Assembly (NCBI GenBank): GCA_017744855.1
Contig: JAGIAK010000020.1
Location: 1 to 35,175, forward strand
DNA length: 35,175 nt
Direction: 5' to 3'
Source of the DNA: Microbacterium sp.
GTDB taxonomy: Bacteria > Actinomycetota > Actinomycetes > Actinomycetales > Microbacteriaceae
The notes below the pieces were generated by a model. The model was not told the DNA's origin, did not search any database, and saw only the letters and a program-made list of their open reading frames with translations. The stretch's first letter is position 1, and each line of letters opens with the position of its first letter. This document shows, one piece after another, positions 15,103 to 21,636 of the stretch. The translations under genes and the position numbers were made by a program.

Positions 15103-15195
15103 TCACCTGGCGCGCGCCGGAGGGTACGACTCGTAACGGTCGTTGCGCTTCTGGTCGAAGGCAAGGACCGGGGGAAGCTCGCGCATGGCGGTCAT
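15103..15195 (-). CDS. 30-residue small ORF / candidate leader peptide of rtcB
   Basis: ATG at 15195 follows GAGGAG (15208-15203) with a seven-base spacer, an ideal ribosome binding site. The frame encodes 30 residues, starting MTAMRELPPVL and ending ESYPPARAR, rich in Arg, Pro and Tyr. It lies between a consensus-like promoter (15243-15272) and an intrinsic terminator (15054-15085), forming a complete short transcription unit just upstream of rtcB on the same strand. It has no signal peptide or membrane segment. It could be a leader peptide whose translation controls readthrough into rtcB, or an independent small protein. I do not recognise a family. Confidence 0.55.
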   Translation of the reverse strand: MTAMRELPPVLAFDQKRNDRYESYPPARAR

Positions 15196-15242
15196 CCGTC
15201 GTCTCCTCGGCTGAGTACTGCGCCGCTCGGCACAGCCTTGCA

Positions 15243-15272
15243 ACCATAGGGGAAGGTCGCGCGGGTCGTCAA
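15243..15272 (-). promoter_or_regulatory. Promoter of the leader ORF-rtcB unit
   Basis: On the minus strand TTGACG (15272-15267), an 18-bp spacer and TATGGT (15248-15243) match the housekeeping consensus well and better than any other promoter seen here. The -35 overlaps the stop codon of VOC gene 2. The predicted start point, near 15236, leaves a leader of about 40 bases before the small ORF. Confidence 0.65.
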
Positions 15273-15673
15273 GACTCCCGCGGCGGGTTGTACATGAACT
15301 CGAAGCGGATGCCGTTGTCGTCCTCCACGAACGACGCGTAGTAGCGCTCGTTGAAGCGGGGGTAGAGCTTCGGCTCCCGCACGACGGTCCACCCGGCGTC
15401 GGTCGCGACCCGGTGCAGCCGATCGACCTCGGCGGGGGAGTCGATGCGGAAGGCGAGGTGCTGCCAGCCGGGACGGCCGTGCACGTGCGGGCCCGCCCCC
15501 TCCTCGCGCGGGGCGAAGACGATGATCTCGGTGTCGTCGTCGCGGAACCAGGAGATGCCACCCTCGTCCTCGGTGCCCAGCTCGTAGCCGAGCGCGGTGA
15601 GGACGGGGTGGAACTGCGCGCGGCCGCGCTCCATGTCGGCGACGGTGATGCCCAGGTGATCGACGAGTGCCAT
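15269..15673 (-). CDS. VOC family protein (glyoxalase-like), paralogue 2
   Basis: A 134-residue vicinal-oxygen-chelate protein, starting MALVDHLGITVADMERG, with HGRPGWQHLAF in the middle and NGIRFEFMYNP at the end. These supply the usual His, His and Glu metal-site positions. It is a paralogue of the protein at 13359-13757; the shared stretch REPK-x-YPRF followed by YYASFVED is nearly the same in both. Together the two copies bracket rtcB and its leader. ATG 15673 has no ribosome binding site, but CAGACT lies seven bases upstream. Metal-dependent isomerase, lyase or dioxygenase activity is typical of the fold; the actual reaction is unknown. Confidence 0.86.
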   Translation of the reverse strand: MALVDHLGITVADMERGRAQFHPVLTALGYELGTEDEGGISWFRDDDTEIIVFAPREEGAGPHVHGRPGWQHLAFRIDSPAEVDRLHRVATDAGWTVVREPKLYPRFNERYYASFVEDDNGIRFEFMYNPPRES

Positions 15674-15680
15674 GTGCACC

Positions 15681-15686
15681 AGTCTG
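15681..15686 (-). promoter_or_regulatory. -10-like CAGACT of VOC gene 2
   Basis: Minus-strand CAGACT ends seven bases before the ATG at 15673. Same hexamer and nearly the same spacing as in paralogue 1; no ribosome binding site between. Confidence 0.35.
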
Positions 15687-15699
15687 GCGGATGCCGGGC

Positions 15700-16461
15700 T
15701 CAGTGCGGTGCGTGGTACTCGGCCTCGCCGCGCTTCCAGTAGCCCTTCACGACGGCGTTCGCGGTGTCGACGCCCCAGCGCGCGAGCAGGGCGCGGCCCG
15801 GCTTCACGATGGACTGCTCGGCGGCGATGAAGACGAACGGGTCGGCGCCGACGGCATCCGTCAGCCCGTCCACGAACGAGATGAGCGCCGAGCCGGACGG
15901 GTCGTCTCCGCGGTGCAGCCACTCGACGTCGACGGGAGCGTCGATGTCGAGCTCTCGGCCGGCGGACACGGTCTCGATGACGATGCGGGCGGGTGCGCCG
16001 ACGGGGATGAGCGCGGCGAAACGGCGGATCGCGGGGATCGCGGTCTCGTCGCCGACGAGCAGCCAGGATCCGGGAGTGCCGGTGAGCACGGCCGAGCCGC
16101 GGGGCCCTCCGACGCCGATCTGTGAACCAAGGGGAGCGGAGGCAGCCCAGGGGGCGGCGACGCCCTCGTCGCCGTGCACGGCGAACTCGACGTCGAGCCA
16201 GTCCTCGCCCCAGGCGAGGGGCGTGTACTCGCGGCTGGGGGAGGCGCGCAGCTCCTCGACCGAGTCGACGGGGCCGGCCGGGAAGAACAGCCGCATGTGA
16301 TCGTCGGCGCCGAGCGACTGGAACCCTTCGAGGTCGGCGCCGGTCAGGCGGACCCGCACGAAGTCGGGGGCGAGCCACTCGCGGGCCGACAGCGTGACCA
16401 TGCGGAAGCGGAGGTCGAGGCCGCGGCGCTCGATCGAGAAGCCGGATTTCACATCGCTCAT
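15700..16461 (-). CDS. Siderophore-interacting protein (ferric-siderophore reductase)
   Basis: Cytoplasmic FAD-binding reductase of the ViuB/SIP family, which reduces ferric siderophores to free iron. The 253-residue product has the flavin-binding motif REYTPLAW (residues 77-84), a Gly-rich VGGPRGS segment, and a C-terminal NAD(P)H-domain half with FIAAEQSIVKPGRALL and the family ending VKGYWKRGEAEYH. ATG 16461 is leaderless-like: TAGCCT lies six bases upstream and overlaps a DtxR/IdeR-like box. It is divergent from the siderophore ABC transporter genes, with 100 bases between, so both sides are probably iron-repressed together. Confidence 0.92.
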   Translation of the reverse strand: MSDVKSGFSIERRGLDLRFRMVTLSAREWLAPDFVRVRLTGADLEGFQSLGADDHMRLFFPAGPVDSVEELRASPSREYTPLAWGEDWLDVEFAVHGDEGVAAPWAASAPLGSQIGVGGPRGSAVLTGTPGSWLLVGDETAIPAIRRFAALIPVGAPARIVIETVSAGRELDIDAPVDVEWLHRGDDPSGSALISFVDGLTDAVGADPFVFIAAEQSIVKPGRALLARWGVDTANAVVKGYWKRGEAEYHAPH

Positions 16462-16479
16462 GAAGTAAGGCTAACCTAT
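16461..16479. promoter_or_regulatory. DtxR/IdeR-like iron box 1
   Basis: Aligned to the consensus TTAGGTTAGSCTAACCTAA, 15 of 19 positions match, with the right half GGCTAACCTA intact. It covers the start codon and the TAGCCT -10 (16468-16473) of the siderophore-interacting protein gene, where binding of an iron-loaded repressor would block transcription. Confidence 0.65.
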
Positions 16480-16491
16480 CCGAAGATCAGG

Positions 16492-16510
16492 ATAGGCAAC
16501 CCTAACCTCG
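16492..16510. promoter_or_regulatory. DtxR/IdeR-like iron box 2
   Basis: A weaker match (13 of 19, with CCTAACCT in the right half), centred 31 bp from box 1. CCTATCC and GGATAGG between the two boxes form a further 7-bp inverted repeat (16475-16481 with 16490-16496). It lies about 50 bases before the binding-protein gene and probably serves that direction. Confidence 0.5.
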
Positions 16511-16561
16511 ATCGGTCCGGCGCCACTCGCGCACACTCTCACGCAGAACAGGAGCTTCTCC

Positions 16562-17560
16562 ATGTCCGTGCCCAGAAGAACCCTCACCGCTACGAGCCTC
16601 GCCCTCGTCGGCCTCCTCGCCCTCGCGGGATGCGCCTCGGGAGGTGCGTCCGAGCCGGAGCAGAAGAAGCCGACGGCCGATACCGTGACGATCGAGGACA
16701 ACTCCGGCACGCACGAGATCGCGACTCCTCCGGCATCCGTCGTCGCCCTCGACAACCGCACCTTCCAGACGCTCTCCGACTGGGGCGTCGAGCTCAGCGC
16801 GGCCGCCGTCGCTCTGATGCCCGACACCGTCTCGTACGTGAAGGACGACTCGATCGTCGACCTGGGCCTGCACACCGAGCCCGACCTCGAGTCGCTCGTC
16901 GCCGTCGAGCCCGACCTCGTCATCAGCGGTCAGCGCTTCACGCAGCACAACGAGAAGATCGCCGGCCTCGTGCCCGACGCGACGATCATCGATCTGGACC
17001 CCCGCGAGGGCGAGCCGTTCGACGCCGAGCTCAAGCGCCAGGTGACCGTGCTCGGCGAGATCTTCGGCAAGCAGGACGAGGCGAAGGCCCTCGTCGACGA
17101 GTTCGACGCCGCCGTGGAGCGCGCCAAGAAGGCGTACGACGAGGCCGACACCGTCATGGCCGTGAACACCTCCGGCGGCACCATCGGCTACCTCGCGCCG
17201 ACCGTCGGCCGCTCGCTCGGCCCGATCTACGACATCCTCGGGCTCACGCCCGCACTCGAGGTGGCCGACGCCACCGACGACCACCAGGGCGACGAGATCT
17301 CCGTGGAGGCGATCGCCGCGTCGAACCCGTCGTGGATCCTCGTGCTCGACCGCGACGCCGTGTTCGCCAAGGAGACCCCCGACTACGTGCAGGCGGCGGA
17401 GATCATCGAGAACTCCGAGGCGCTCGCCGGTGTGACCGCGGTGAAGGACAAGCACATCGTCTACATGCCCACCGACACCTACCTCAACGAGGGCATCCAG
17501 ACGTACACGACGTTCCTCAACGACTTCGCCGACGCGCTCGAGAAGAGCGCCAAGAAGTAA
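16562..17560 (+). CDS. Siderophore ABC transporter substrate-binding lipoprotein
   Basis: Extracellular lipoprotein that captures a ferric siderophore for the ABC importer encoded downstream. The 332-residue product has a lipoprotein signal peptide (positively charged MSVPRR, hydrophobic core, lipobox LAGC with C24 as the lipidated residue). The mature part has the helical-backbone fold of class III binding proteins: VVALDNRTFQTL, then DLESLVAVEPDLVISGQR and DEISVEAIAASNPSWILVLDRD (quoted in parts). It resembles CeuA/YclQ-type proteins. ATG 16562 follows AGGAG with seven bases spacing. A perfect hairpin separates it from the first permease gene. Confidence 0.93.
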   Translation: MSVPRRTLTATSLALVGLLALAGCASGGASEPEQKKPTADTVTIEDNSGTHEIATPPASVVALDNRTFQTLSDWGVELSAAAVALMPDTVSYVKDDSIVDLGLHTEPDLESLVAVEPDLVISGQRFTQHNEKIAGLVPDATIIDLDPREGEPFDAELKRQVTVLGEIFGKQDEAKALVDEFDAAVERAKKAYDEADTVMAVNTSGGTIGYLAPTVGRSLGPIYDILGLTPALEVADATDDHQGDEISVEAIAASNPSWILVLDRDAVFAKETPDYVQAAEIIENSEALAGVTAVKDKHIVYMPTDTYLNEGIQTYTTFLNDFADALEKSAKK

Positions 17561-17566
17561 GGGCCG

Positions 17567-17602
17567 CGCGGCGGCATCCGATGATCGTCGGATGCCGCCG
17601 CG
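17567..17602 (+). terminator. Intercistronic hairpin after the binding-protein gene
   Basis: A perfect 15-bp stem (17567-17581 with 17588-17602, arms CGCGGCGGCATCCGA and its complement) with loop TGATCG starts seven bases after the binding-protein stop. There is no T run. It is likely a partial terminator or 3' stabiliser that lets the binding protein be made in excess over the permeases, as is usual for ABC importers. Confidence 0.65.
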
Positions 17603-17615
17603 TGCGCGCGCCGTC

Positions 17616-18602
17616 ATGACCCGCACCGCACTCCCCGAGACGCCCCGCACCCGCGGGCGCCTCTTCGACCCCATGCTCCTGCTCGGCGTCCTCGTCGTGC
17701 TCGTGCTGCTCGGGATCTCCCTGTTCACGGGGGTCTACGACATCGCGGGCGCCGACGACGGCGGCGAGATGTTCCTCATCACCCGCGTGCCGCGCACGAT
17801 CGCGCTCGTGCTCGCCGGCGCGTCGATGGCGATGGCGGGTCTGGTGATGCAGCTCCTCACCCAGAACCGCTTCGTCGAGCCGACGACGACAGGCACCACG
17901 GAATGGGCGGGACTCGGCCTGCTCGCCGTGATGATCCTCGTGCCGCATCCGTCCATCCCCCTGCGCATGGCCGGGGCCGTAGTCGCCGCGTTCATCGGCA
18001 CCATGGTGTTCTTCGCCTTCCTCCGACGGGTGTCGCTGCGCTCGTCGCTCATCGTGCCCATCGTCGGCATCATGCTCGGCGCCGTCGTGGGCGCCGTCTC
18101 CACCTACCTCGCCCTCGTCACGAACTCGCTGCAGACCCTGGGTGTCTGGTTCGCCGGCAGCTTCACCTCCGTGCTGCGGGGACAGTACGAGATGCTCTGG
18201 ATCGTTGCGATCGTCGGCGTGGTCGTGTTCCTCGTCGCCGACCGGCTCACCGTCGCCGGACTCGGCGAGGAGGTCGCGACGAGCATCGGCGTGAACTACG
18301 ACAGGGTCATCCTGCTGGGCACCGTGCTCATCGCCGTCACCACGGGCGTCGTCACCGTCGTCGTCGGCAACCTGCCCTTCCTCGGACTCATCGTGCCGAA
18401 CATCGTCTCGATGATGCGTGGAGACGACCTGCGCAGCAACCTCCCGTGGGTGTGCCTGCTCGGCATCGCGATCGTGACCGTGTGCGACATCGTCGGCCGC
18501 ACGATCATCATGCCGTTCGAGGTGCCGGTGTCGCTGATCCTCGGCATCGTCGGGGCCGTCGCCTTCATCGCCCTCCTGCTCAGGCAGCGCCGCCGTGGCT
18601 GA
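17616..18602 (+). CDS. Iron-siderophore ABC transporter permease 1 (FecCD family)
   Basis: Integral membrane subunit of the siderophore importer, about 328 residues with roughly nine to ten hydrophobic helices. Family features are RVPRTIALVLAGASMAMAGLVMQ (in parts: RVPRTIALVLAG, then GLVMQLLTQNRFVEP), and near the C-terminus LPFLGLIVPNIV, the coupling-helix region contacting the ATPase. ATG 17616 is preferred over the in-frame ATG 17592, which falls inside the hairpin stem; neither has a clear ribosome binding site. It overlaps the second permease by eight bases. It resembles CeuB/YclN. Probably translated after readthrough from the binding-protein gene. Confidence 0.9.
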   Translation: MTRTALPETPRTRGRLFDPMLLLGVLVVLVLLGISLFTGVYDIAGADDGGEMFLITRVPRTIALVLAGASMAMAGLVMQLLTQNRFVEPTTTGTTEWAGLGLLAVMILVPHPSIPLRMAGAVVAAFIGTMVFFAFLRRVSLRSSLIVPIVGIMLGAVVGAVSTYLALVTNSLQTLGVWFAGSFTSVLRGQYEMLWIVAIVGVVVFLVADRLTVAGLGEEVATSIGVNYDRVILLGTVLIAVTTGVVTVVVGNLPFLGLIVPNIVSMMRGDDLRSNLPWVCLLGIAIVTVCDIVGRTIIMPFEVPVSLILGIVGAVAFIALLLRQRRRG

Positions 18603-19614
18603 GGCGACGGCGATCCGCTCTGCGGCGGCGCTCACGGCGCCGCGCGACCGTCGGCGTTACACGGTGGTGCTCGCCCTGCTCATCGTGCTCGCGGCCGTTT
18701 CGGGGTTCGGCCTGCTCGCCTGGGACAACCCGATGCCCTTCGGCTCCGCGGGGTTCTGGCGCATCGCGAAGCACCGGGGCACCGGGGTCACGGTGATGGC
18801 CGTCGTCGCGGTGGCGCAGGCGATCGCGACCGTGAGCTTCCAGACCGTCACGAACAACCGCATCATCACGCCGTCGATCATGGGCTTCGAGTCTCTCTAC
18901 CGGGTGGTGCAGACGAGCGCCGTGTACCTGTTCGGGGTCGCTGGCCTCGTGGCGATGCAGGGGCTGTGGCAGTTCGGCCTGCAGGTCGCGATCATGGTGG
19001 CGCTCGCCATGGCGCTGTACGGCTGGCTGCTGTCCGGACGGTACGGCAACCTGCAGGTGATGCTGCTCATCGGCATCATCATCGGCGGCGGGCTCGGAGC
19101 GATCGCGACGTTCATGCAGCGGCTGCTGACGCCGAGCGAGTTCGACGTGCTCGCCGCCCGTCTGTTCGGCAACATCTCCAACGCCGGCGTCTCGTACCTG
19201 CCGCTGGCGATCCCGCTGTGCGTCGTCGCCTCCACCCTGCTCTGGCTCCGTGCCAGGCGGCTCAACGTGATGGCGCTGGGGCCGGACACGGCGCGGTCGC
19301 TCGGCCTCGATCATCGCCGCGAACTGCTGATCGTGCTGTTCCTCGTGGCGGTGCTGATGGCCACGTCCACGGCGCTCGTCGGACCGATGACCTTCCTCGG
19401 CTTCCTCGTCGCGACGCTCGCCTACCAGTTCGCCGACACGCACGACCACCGGCTCGTGTTCCCCGTCGCGGTGCTCACGGCGTTCACGATCCTCGCCGGG
19501 GCGTCGTTCCTCATGAAGAACGTGTTCTACGCGCACGGCATGGTGTCGATCCTCATCGAGCTCGTCGGCGGCACCGTCTTCCTCATCGTCATCCTCAGAA
19601 AGGGCCGACTGTGA
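18595..19614 (+). CDS. Iron-siderophore ABC transporter permease 2 (FecCD family)
   Basis: The second membrane subunit, 339 residues, forming a heterodimer with permease 1. It starts with a charged tail then a helix (YTVVLALLIVLAAVSGFGLLA), and has the family patches SFQTVTNNRIITPSIMGFE, RLFGNISNAG and GPMTFLGFLVATLAYQFADTH, the last being the usual position of the ATPase-contact loop. It resembles CeuC/YclO. GTG 18595 overlaps permease 1 by eight bases, and its stop overlaps the ATPase start (GTGA), so the three genes are translationally coupled. Confidence 0.9.
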   Translation: MAEATAIRSAAALTAPRDRRRYTVVLALLIVLAAVSGFGLLAWDNPMPFGSAGFWRIAKHRGTGVTVMAVVAVAQAIATVSFQTVTNNRIITPSIMGFESLYRVVQTSAVYLFGVAGLVAMQGLWQFGLQVAIMVALAMALYGWLLSGRYGNLQVMLLIGIIIGGGLGAIATFMQRLLTPSEFDVLAARLFGNISNAGVSYLPLAIPLCVVASTLLWLRARRLNVMALGPDTARSLGLDHRRELLIVLFLVAVLMATSTALVGPMTFLGFLVATLAYQFADTHDHRLVFPVAVLTAFTILAGASFLMKNVFYAHGMVSILIELVGGTVFLIVILRKGRL

Positions 19615-20366
19615 TCGCACTCTCCGGCGTCCGCCGCGACTACAGCAGCGAGGTCGCGATCGGCCCCGTCGACCTCGAGATCCCGGCCGGCGGCATCACC
19701 GCCCTGATCGGGCCGAACGGTGCGGGCAAATCGACGCTGCTCACGATGATCGGACGCCTCAGCGGCATGGATGCCGGCTCCATCGAGATCGCCGGCCTCG
19801 ACGTCGCATCCACGAAGTCGAAGGATCTCGCGAAGGTCGTCTCGATCCTCCGGCAGGAGAATCACTTCGTCACGCGTCTCACCGTGCGCCAGCTGGTCGG
19901 ATTCGGGCGCTTCCCCTACTCGAAGGGACGCCTCACGCGCGCCGACGAGGAGATCATCAGCAGGGCGATCGACTTCCTCGACCTCGCCGAGCTGGAGGGA
20001 CGGTACCTCGACGAGCTCTCCGGAGGGCAGCGACAGCGTGCCTATGTCGCGATGGTGCTCGCGCAGGACACCGAGTTCGTGCTGCTCGACGAGCCCCTGA
20101 ACAACCTCGACATGCGGCACGCGGTGCTCATGATGAAGCACCTGCGGCGTGCGGCCGAGGAGCTCGGCCGCACGATCGTGATCGTGCTGCACGACATCAA
20201 CTTCGCTGGTCACTACGCCGACCGCATCTGCGCCATGAAGGACGGGGCAGTGGTCGAGTTCGGCACACCGGACGAGATCATGACCGACGACGTGCTCACC
20301 CGCGTCTTCGACACCCCCGTGCAGGTCGTCCCCGGTCCGTCCGGTCCCCTCGCCGTGTACTACTGA
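19611..20366 (+). CDS. Iron-siderophore ABC transporter ATP-binding protein
   Basis: Cytoplasmic ATPase that powers siderophore import, 251 residues. Walker A is GPNGAGKST (34-42), the Q-loop is in LRQEN, the signature is LSGGQRQR, Walker B with catalytic Glu is FVLLDEP, the D-loop is NNLD, and the switch histidine is in VLHDINF. It resembles YclP/CeuD. GTG 19611 overlaps the permease stop by four bases and AGAAAGG stands before it. It ends convergently with the small membrane-protein gene inside a short shared hairpin. It completes a one-set importer; no siderophore biosynthesis genes are present, suggesting uptake of xenosiderophores or genes elsewhere. Confidence 0.94.
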   Translation: MIALSGVRRDYSSEVAIGPVDLEIPAGGITALIGPNGAGKSTLLTMIGRLSGMDAGSIEIAGLDVASTKSKDLAKVVSILRQENHFVTRLTVRQLVGFGRFPYSKGRLTRADEEIISRAIDFLDLAELEGRYLDELSGGQRQRAYVAMVLAQDTEFVLLDEPLNNLDMRHAVLMMKHLRRAAEELGRTIVIVLHDINFAGHYADRICAMKDGAVVEFGTPDEIMTDDVLTRVFDTPVQVVPGPSGPLAVYY

Positions 20367-20379
20367 GCCAGGGGCTCAG
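20363..20379. terminator. Convergent-gene hairpin spanning both stop codons
   Basis: CTGAGCC (20363-20369), loop AGG, GGCTCAG (20373-20379): a 7-bp stem with a 3-base loop. The TGA stops of the ATPase gene (20364-20366) and of the opposing small gene (complement 20376-20378) both lie within the arms. Possibly a compact bidirectional terminator. Confidence 0.45.
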
Positions 20380-20576
20380 AGCTCGATGCCGTGGTCCTCG
20401 TCGTTCACGCCCTCGTCGTGACCGCCGCGGCGGGACTCGAAGCCCAGGAACCAGCCGAACCAGATGATGCCGGCGAGCAGGACGCCCAACCACACGTTCT
20501 CGAAGATCAGCCCGATCACGACCCCGACCACGAGGAGCGCGGCGGTGATCAACAGGCGCGGGACGAGTCGGGGCAT
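20376..20576 (-). CDS. Small two-helix membrane protein
   Basis: A 66-residue product with two hydrophobic segments, LLITAALLVVGVVIGLIF (about 8-25) and WLGVLLAGIIWFGWFLGF (about 29-46), then an acidic, His-containing tail (HDEGVNDEDHGIEL). The short loop between helices suggests a hairpin in the membrane with the charged tail in the cytoplasm. It is leaderless-like: TAGGCT lies six bases before ATG 20576. Small proteins of this kind are common in Actinobacteria and mostly unstudied. Function unknown. It is convergent with the siderophore operon and not part of it. Confidence 0.75.
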   Translation of the reverse strand: MPRLVPRLLITAALLVVGVVIGLIFENVWLGVLLAGIIWFGWFLGFESRRGGHDEGVNDEDHGIEL

Positions 20577-20582
20577 GCGCCC

Positions 20583-20588
20583 AGCCTA
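20583..20588 (-). promoter_or_regulatory. -10-like TAGGCT of the small membrane-protein gene
   Basis: Minus-strand TAGGCT, six bases before ATG 20576 and no ribosome binding site between. Same hexamer as before DUF917 copy 3 and tadA. Confidence 0.45.
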
Positions 20589-20625
20589 GGGCCGTTTGGT
20601 CGGTCGCCGTCGGTGTGCACGAGGG

Positions 20626-21585
20626 TCAGCGTGAGCGGTGGTTCTCCGGAGCGAGCCGGGGGCCTCGGCGCGGTTCGCGCACGCCGCTCGCGAAGATCAG
20701 CCGGATCACGCGCTGACGGTGTCCGGCCCACGGAGCGAGCAGCGCGAGCATCCCGTCGTCGTCGGTGCGCGAGCCGGTGAGCGCGAAGCCCACCTCATGC
20801 GCGAGGTGGTAGTCGCCCACGCTCACGGCGTCGGCGTCGCCGAGCGCGCGGATGCGGGTCTCGGCAGACGTCCACAGACCGACTCCCGGGAGGCTGGTGA
20901 GCACGCGGTCACGGTCGTCGCCGGTGCCGGCGGCGAGCATGGCGCGGCGGATACTGTCGGCCCGCTCGGCCGCCCGGACGATCGTCTTCGACTGCGGAGG
21001 CTCGACGCCGGCGCGGTGCCATGACCACGACGGGATGCGCCGCCATGCCTCGGGGGACGGCACGGCGAACATCGGCCGCGGGGTGGGGCCGGGGGCGCGC
21101 TCGCCGAACCTGGAGACGAGGAAGCGCCAGGCGCCGAACGCCTGCATGCCGGTGACCTTCTGCTCGATGATCGCGCAGGCGAGCGCGTCGAACACCTCGT
21201 CGGTGCGCGCGAGCCGGACGCCGGGATGGCGTCGAGCGGCCTCGGCGACGAGGGGATGGTGAGAGGGGTCGAAGCCGTCGGGATCGTCGAGCGCGCCGCA
21301 GAGCGCGGGGACGCGGTCGATCGCGTGCTCGGCGCCGGCGCCCCAGGCCGTGGCCGCGATGCCATCGGAGGTGGCGCGCAGCGCGAGCGTCGCGAGGCCG
21401 GCGGGGGTGCGCAGCGCCCGCCAGATCACCGGTCCGTCATGGACGGTCGTGGGGTCTCCACCGCCGCGGCGCAGCATGCCGACGGTGCGGTCGAGGTCGA
21501 GCGGGACCCGCGGGCGGTAGACGGTGTGCAGCGGCTCGCCGTCGTGCGCGGGCTCGGCTGCGCTGGCGTCCGTTGCAAGGGTCAT
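20626..21585 (-). CDS. DNA-3-methyladenine glycosylase II-like (AlkA family)
   Basis: Base-excision repair glycosylase removing alkylated bases from DNA. The 319-residue product has an N-terminal beta-rich region (about 20-120) and an HhH-GPD domain: DALACAIIEQKVT (about 132-145), helix-hairpin-helix LPGVGLWTS (232-240), and the catalytic aspartate expected at D258 in SVGDYHL. The Arg-rich C-terminus (ending PENHRSR) is variable. ATG 21585 has TAGGGT six bases upstream and no ribosome binding site. It runs alone between the small membrane protein and the winged-helix gene. The N-terminus is diverged from E. coli AlkA, so lesion specificity is unknown. Confidence 0.87.
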   Translation of the reverse strand: MTLATDASAAEPAHDGEPLHTVYRPRVPLDLDRTVGMLRRGGGDPTTVHDGPVIWRALRTPAGLATLALRATSDGIAATAWGAGAEHAIDRVPALCGALDDPDGFDPSHHPLVAEAARRHPGVRLARTDEVFDALACAIIEQKVTGMQAFGAWRFLVSRFGERAPGPTPRPMFAVPSPEAWRRIPSWSWHRAGVEPPQSKTIVRAAERADSIRRAMLAAGTGDDRDRVLTSLPGVGLWTSAETRIRALGDADAVSVGDYHLAHEVGFALTGSRTDDDGMLALLAPWAGHRQRVIRLIFASGVREPRRGPRLAPENHRSR

Positions 21586-21591
21586 GCGCCC

Positions 21592-21597
21592 ACCCTA
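21592..21597 (-). promoter_or_regulatory. -10-like TAGGGT of the AlkA-like gene
   Basis: Minus-strand TAGGGT lies six bases before ATG 21585; no Shine-Dalgarno sequence. Consistent with a leaderless mRNA. Confidence 0.45.
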
Positions 21598-21636
21598 CGC
21601 GCGGCGTCCGACATCGGCCCGAGAGCGGGCCGCAGG

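Noticed and set aside
15009..15164. 52-codon N-terminal extension of RtcB
   Set aside because: It crosses the intrinsic terminator, has no match to the RtcB fold, and a good ribosome binding site precedes 15008.
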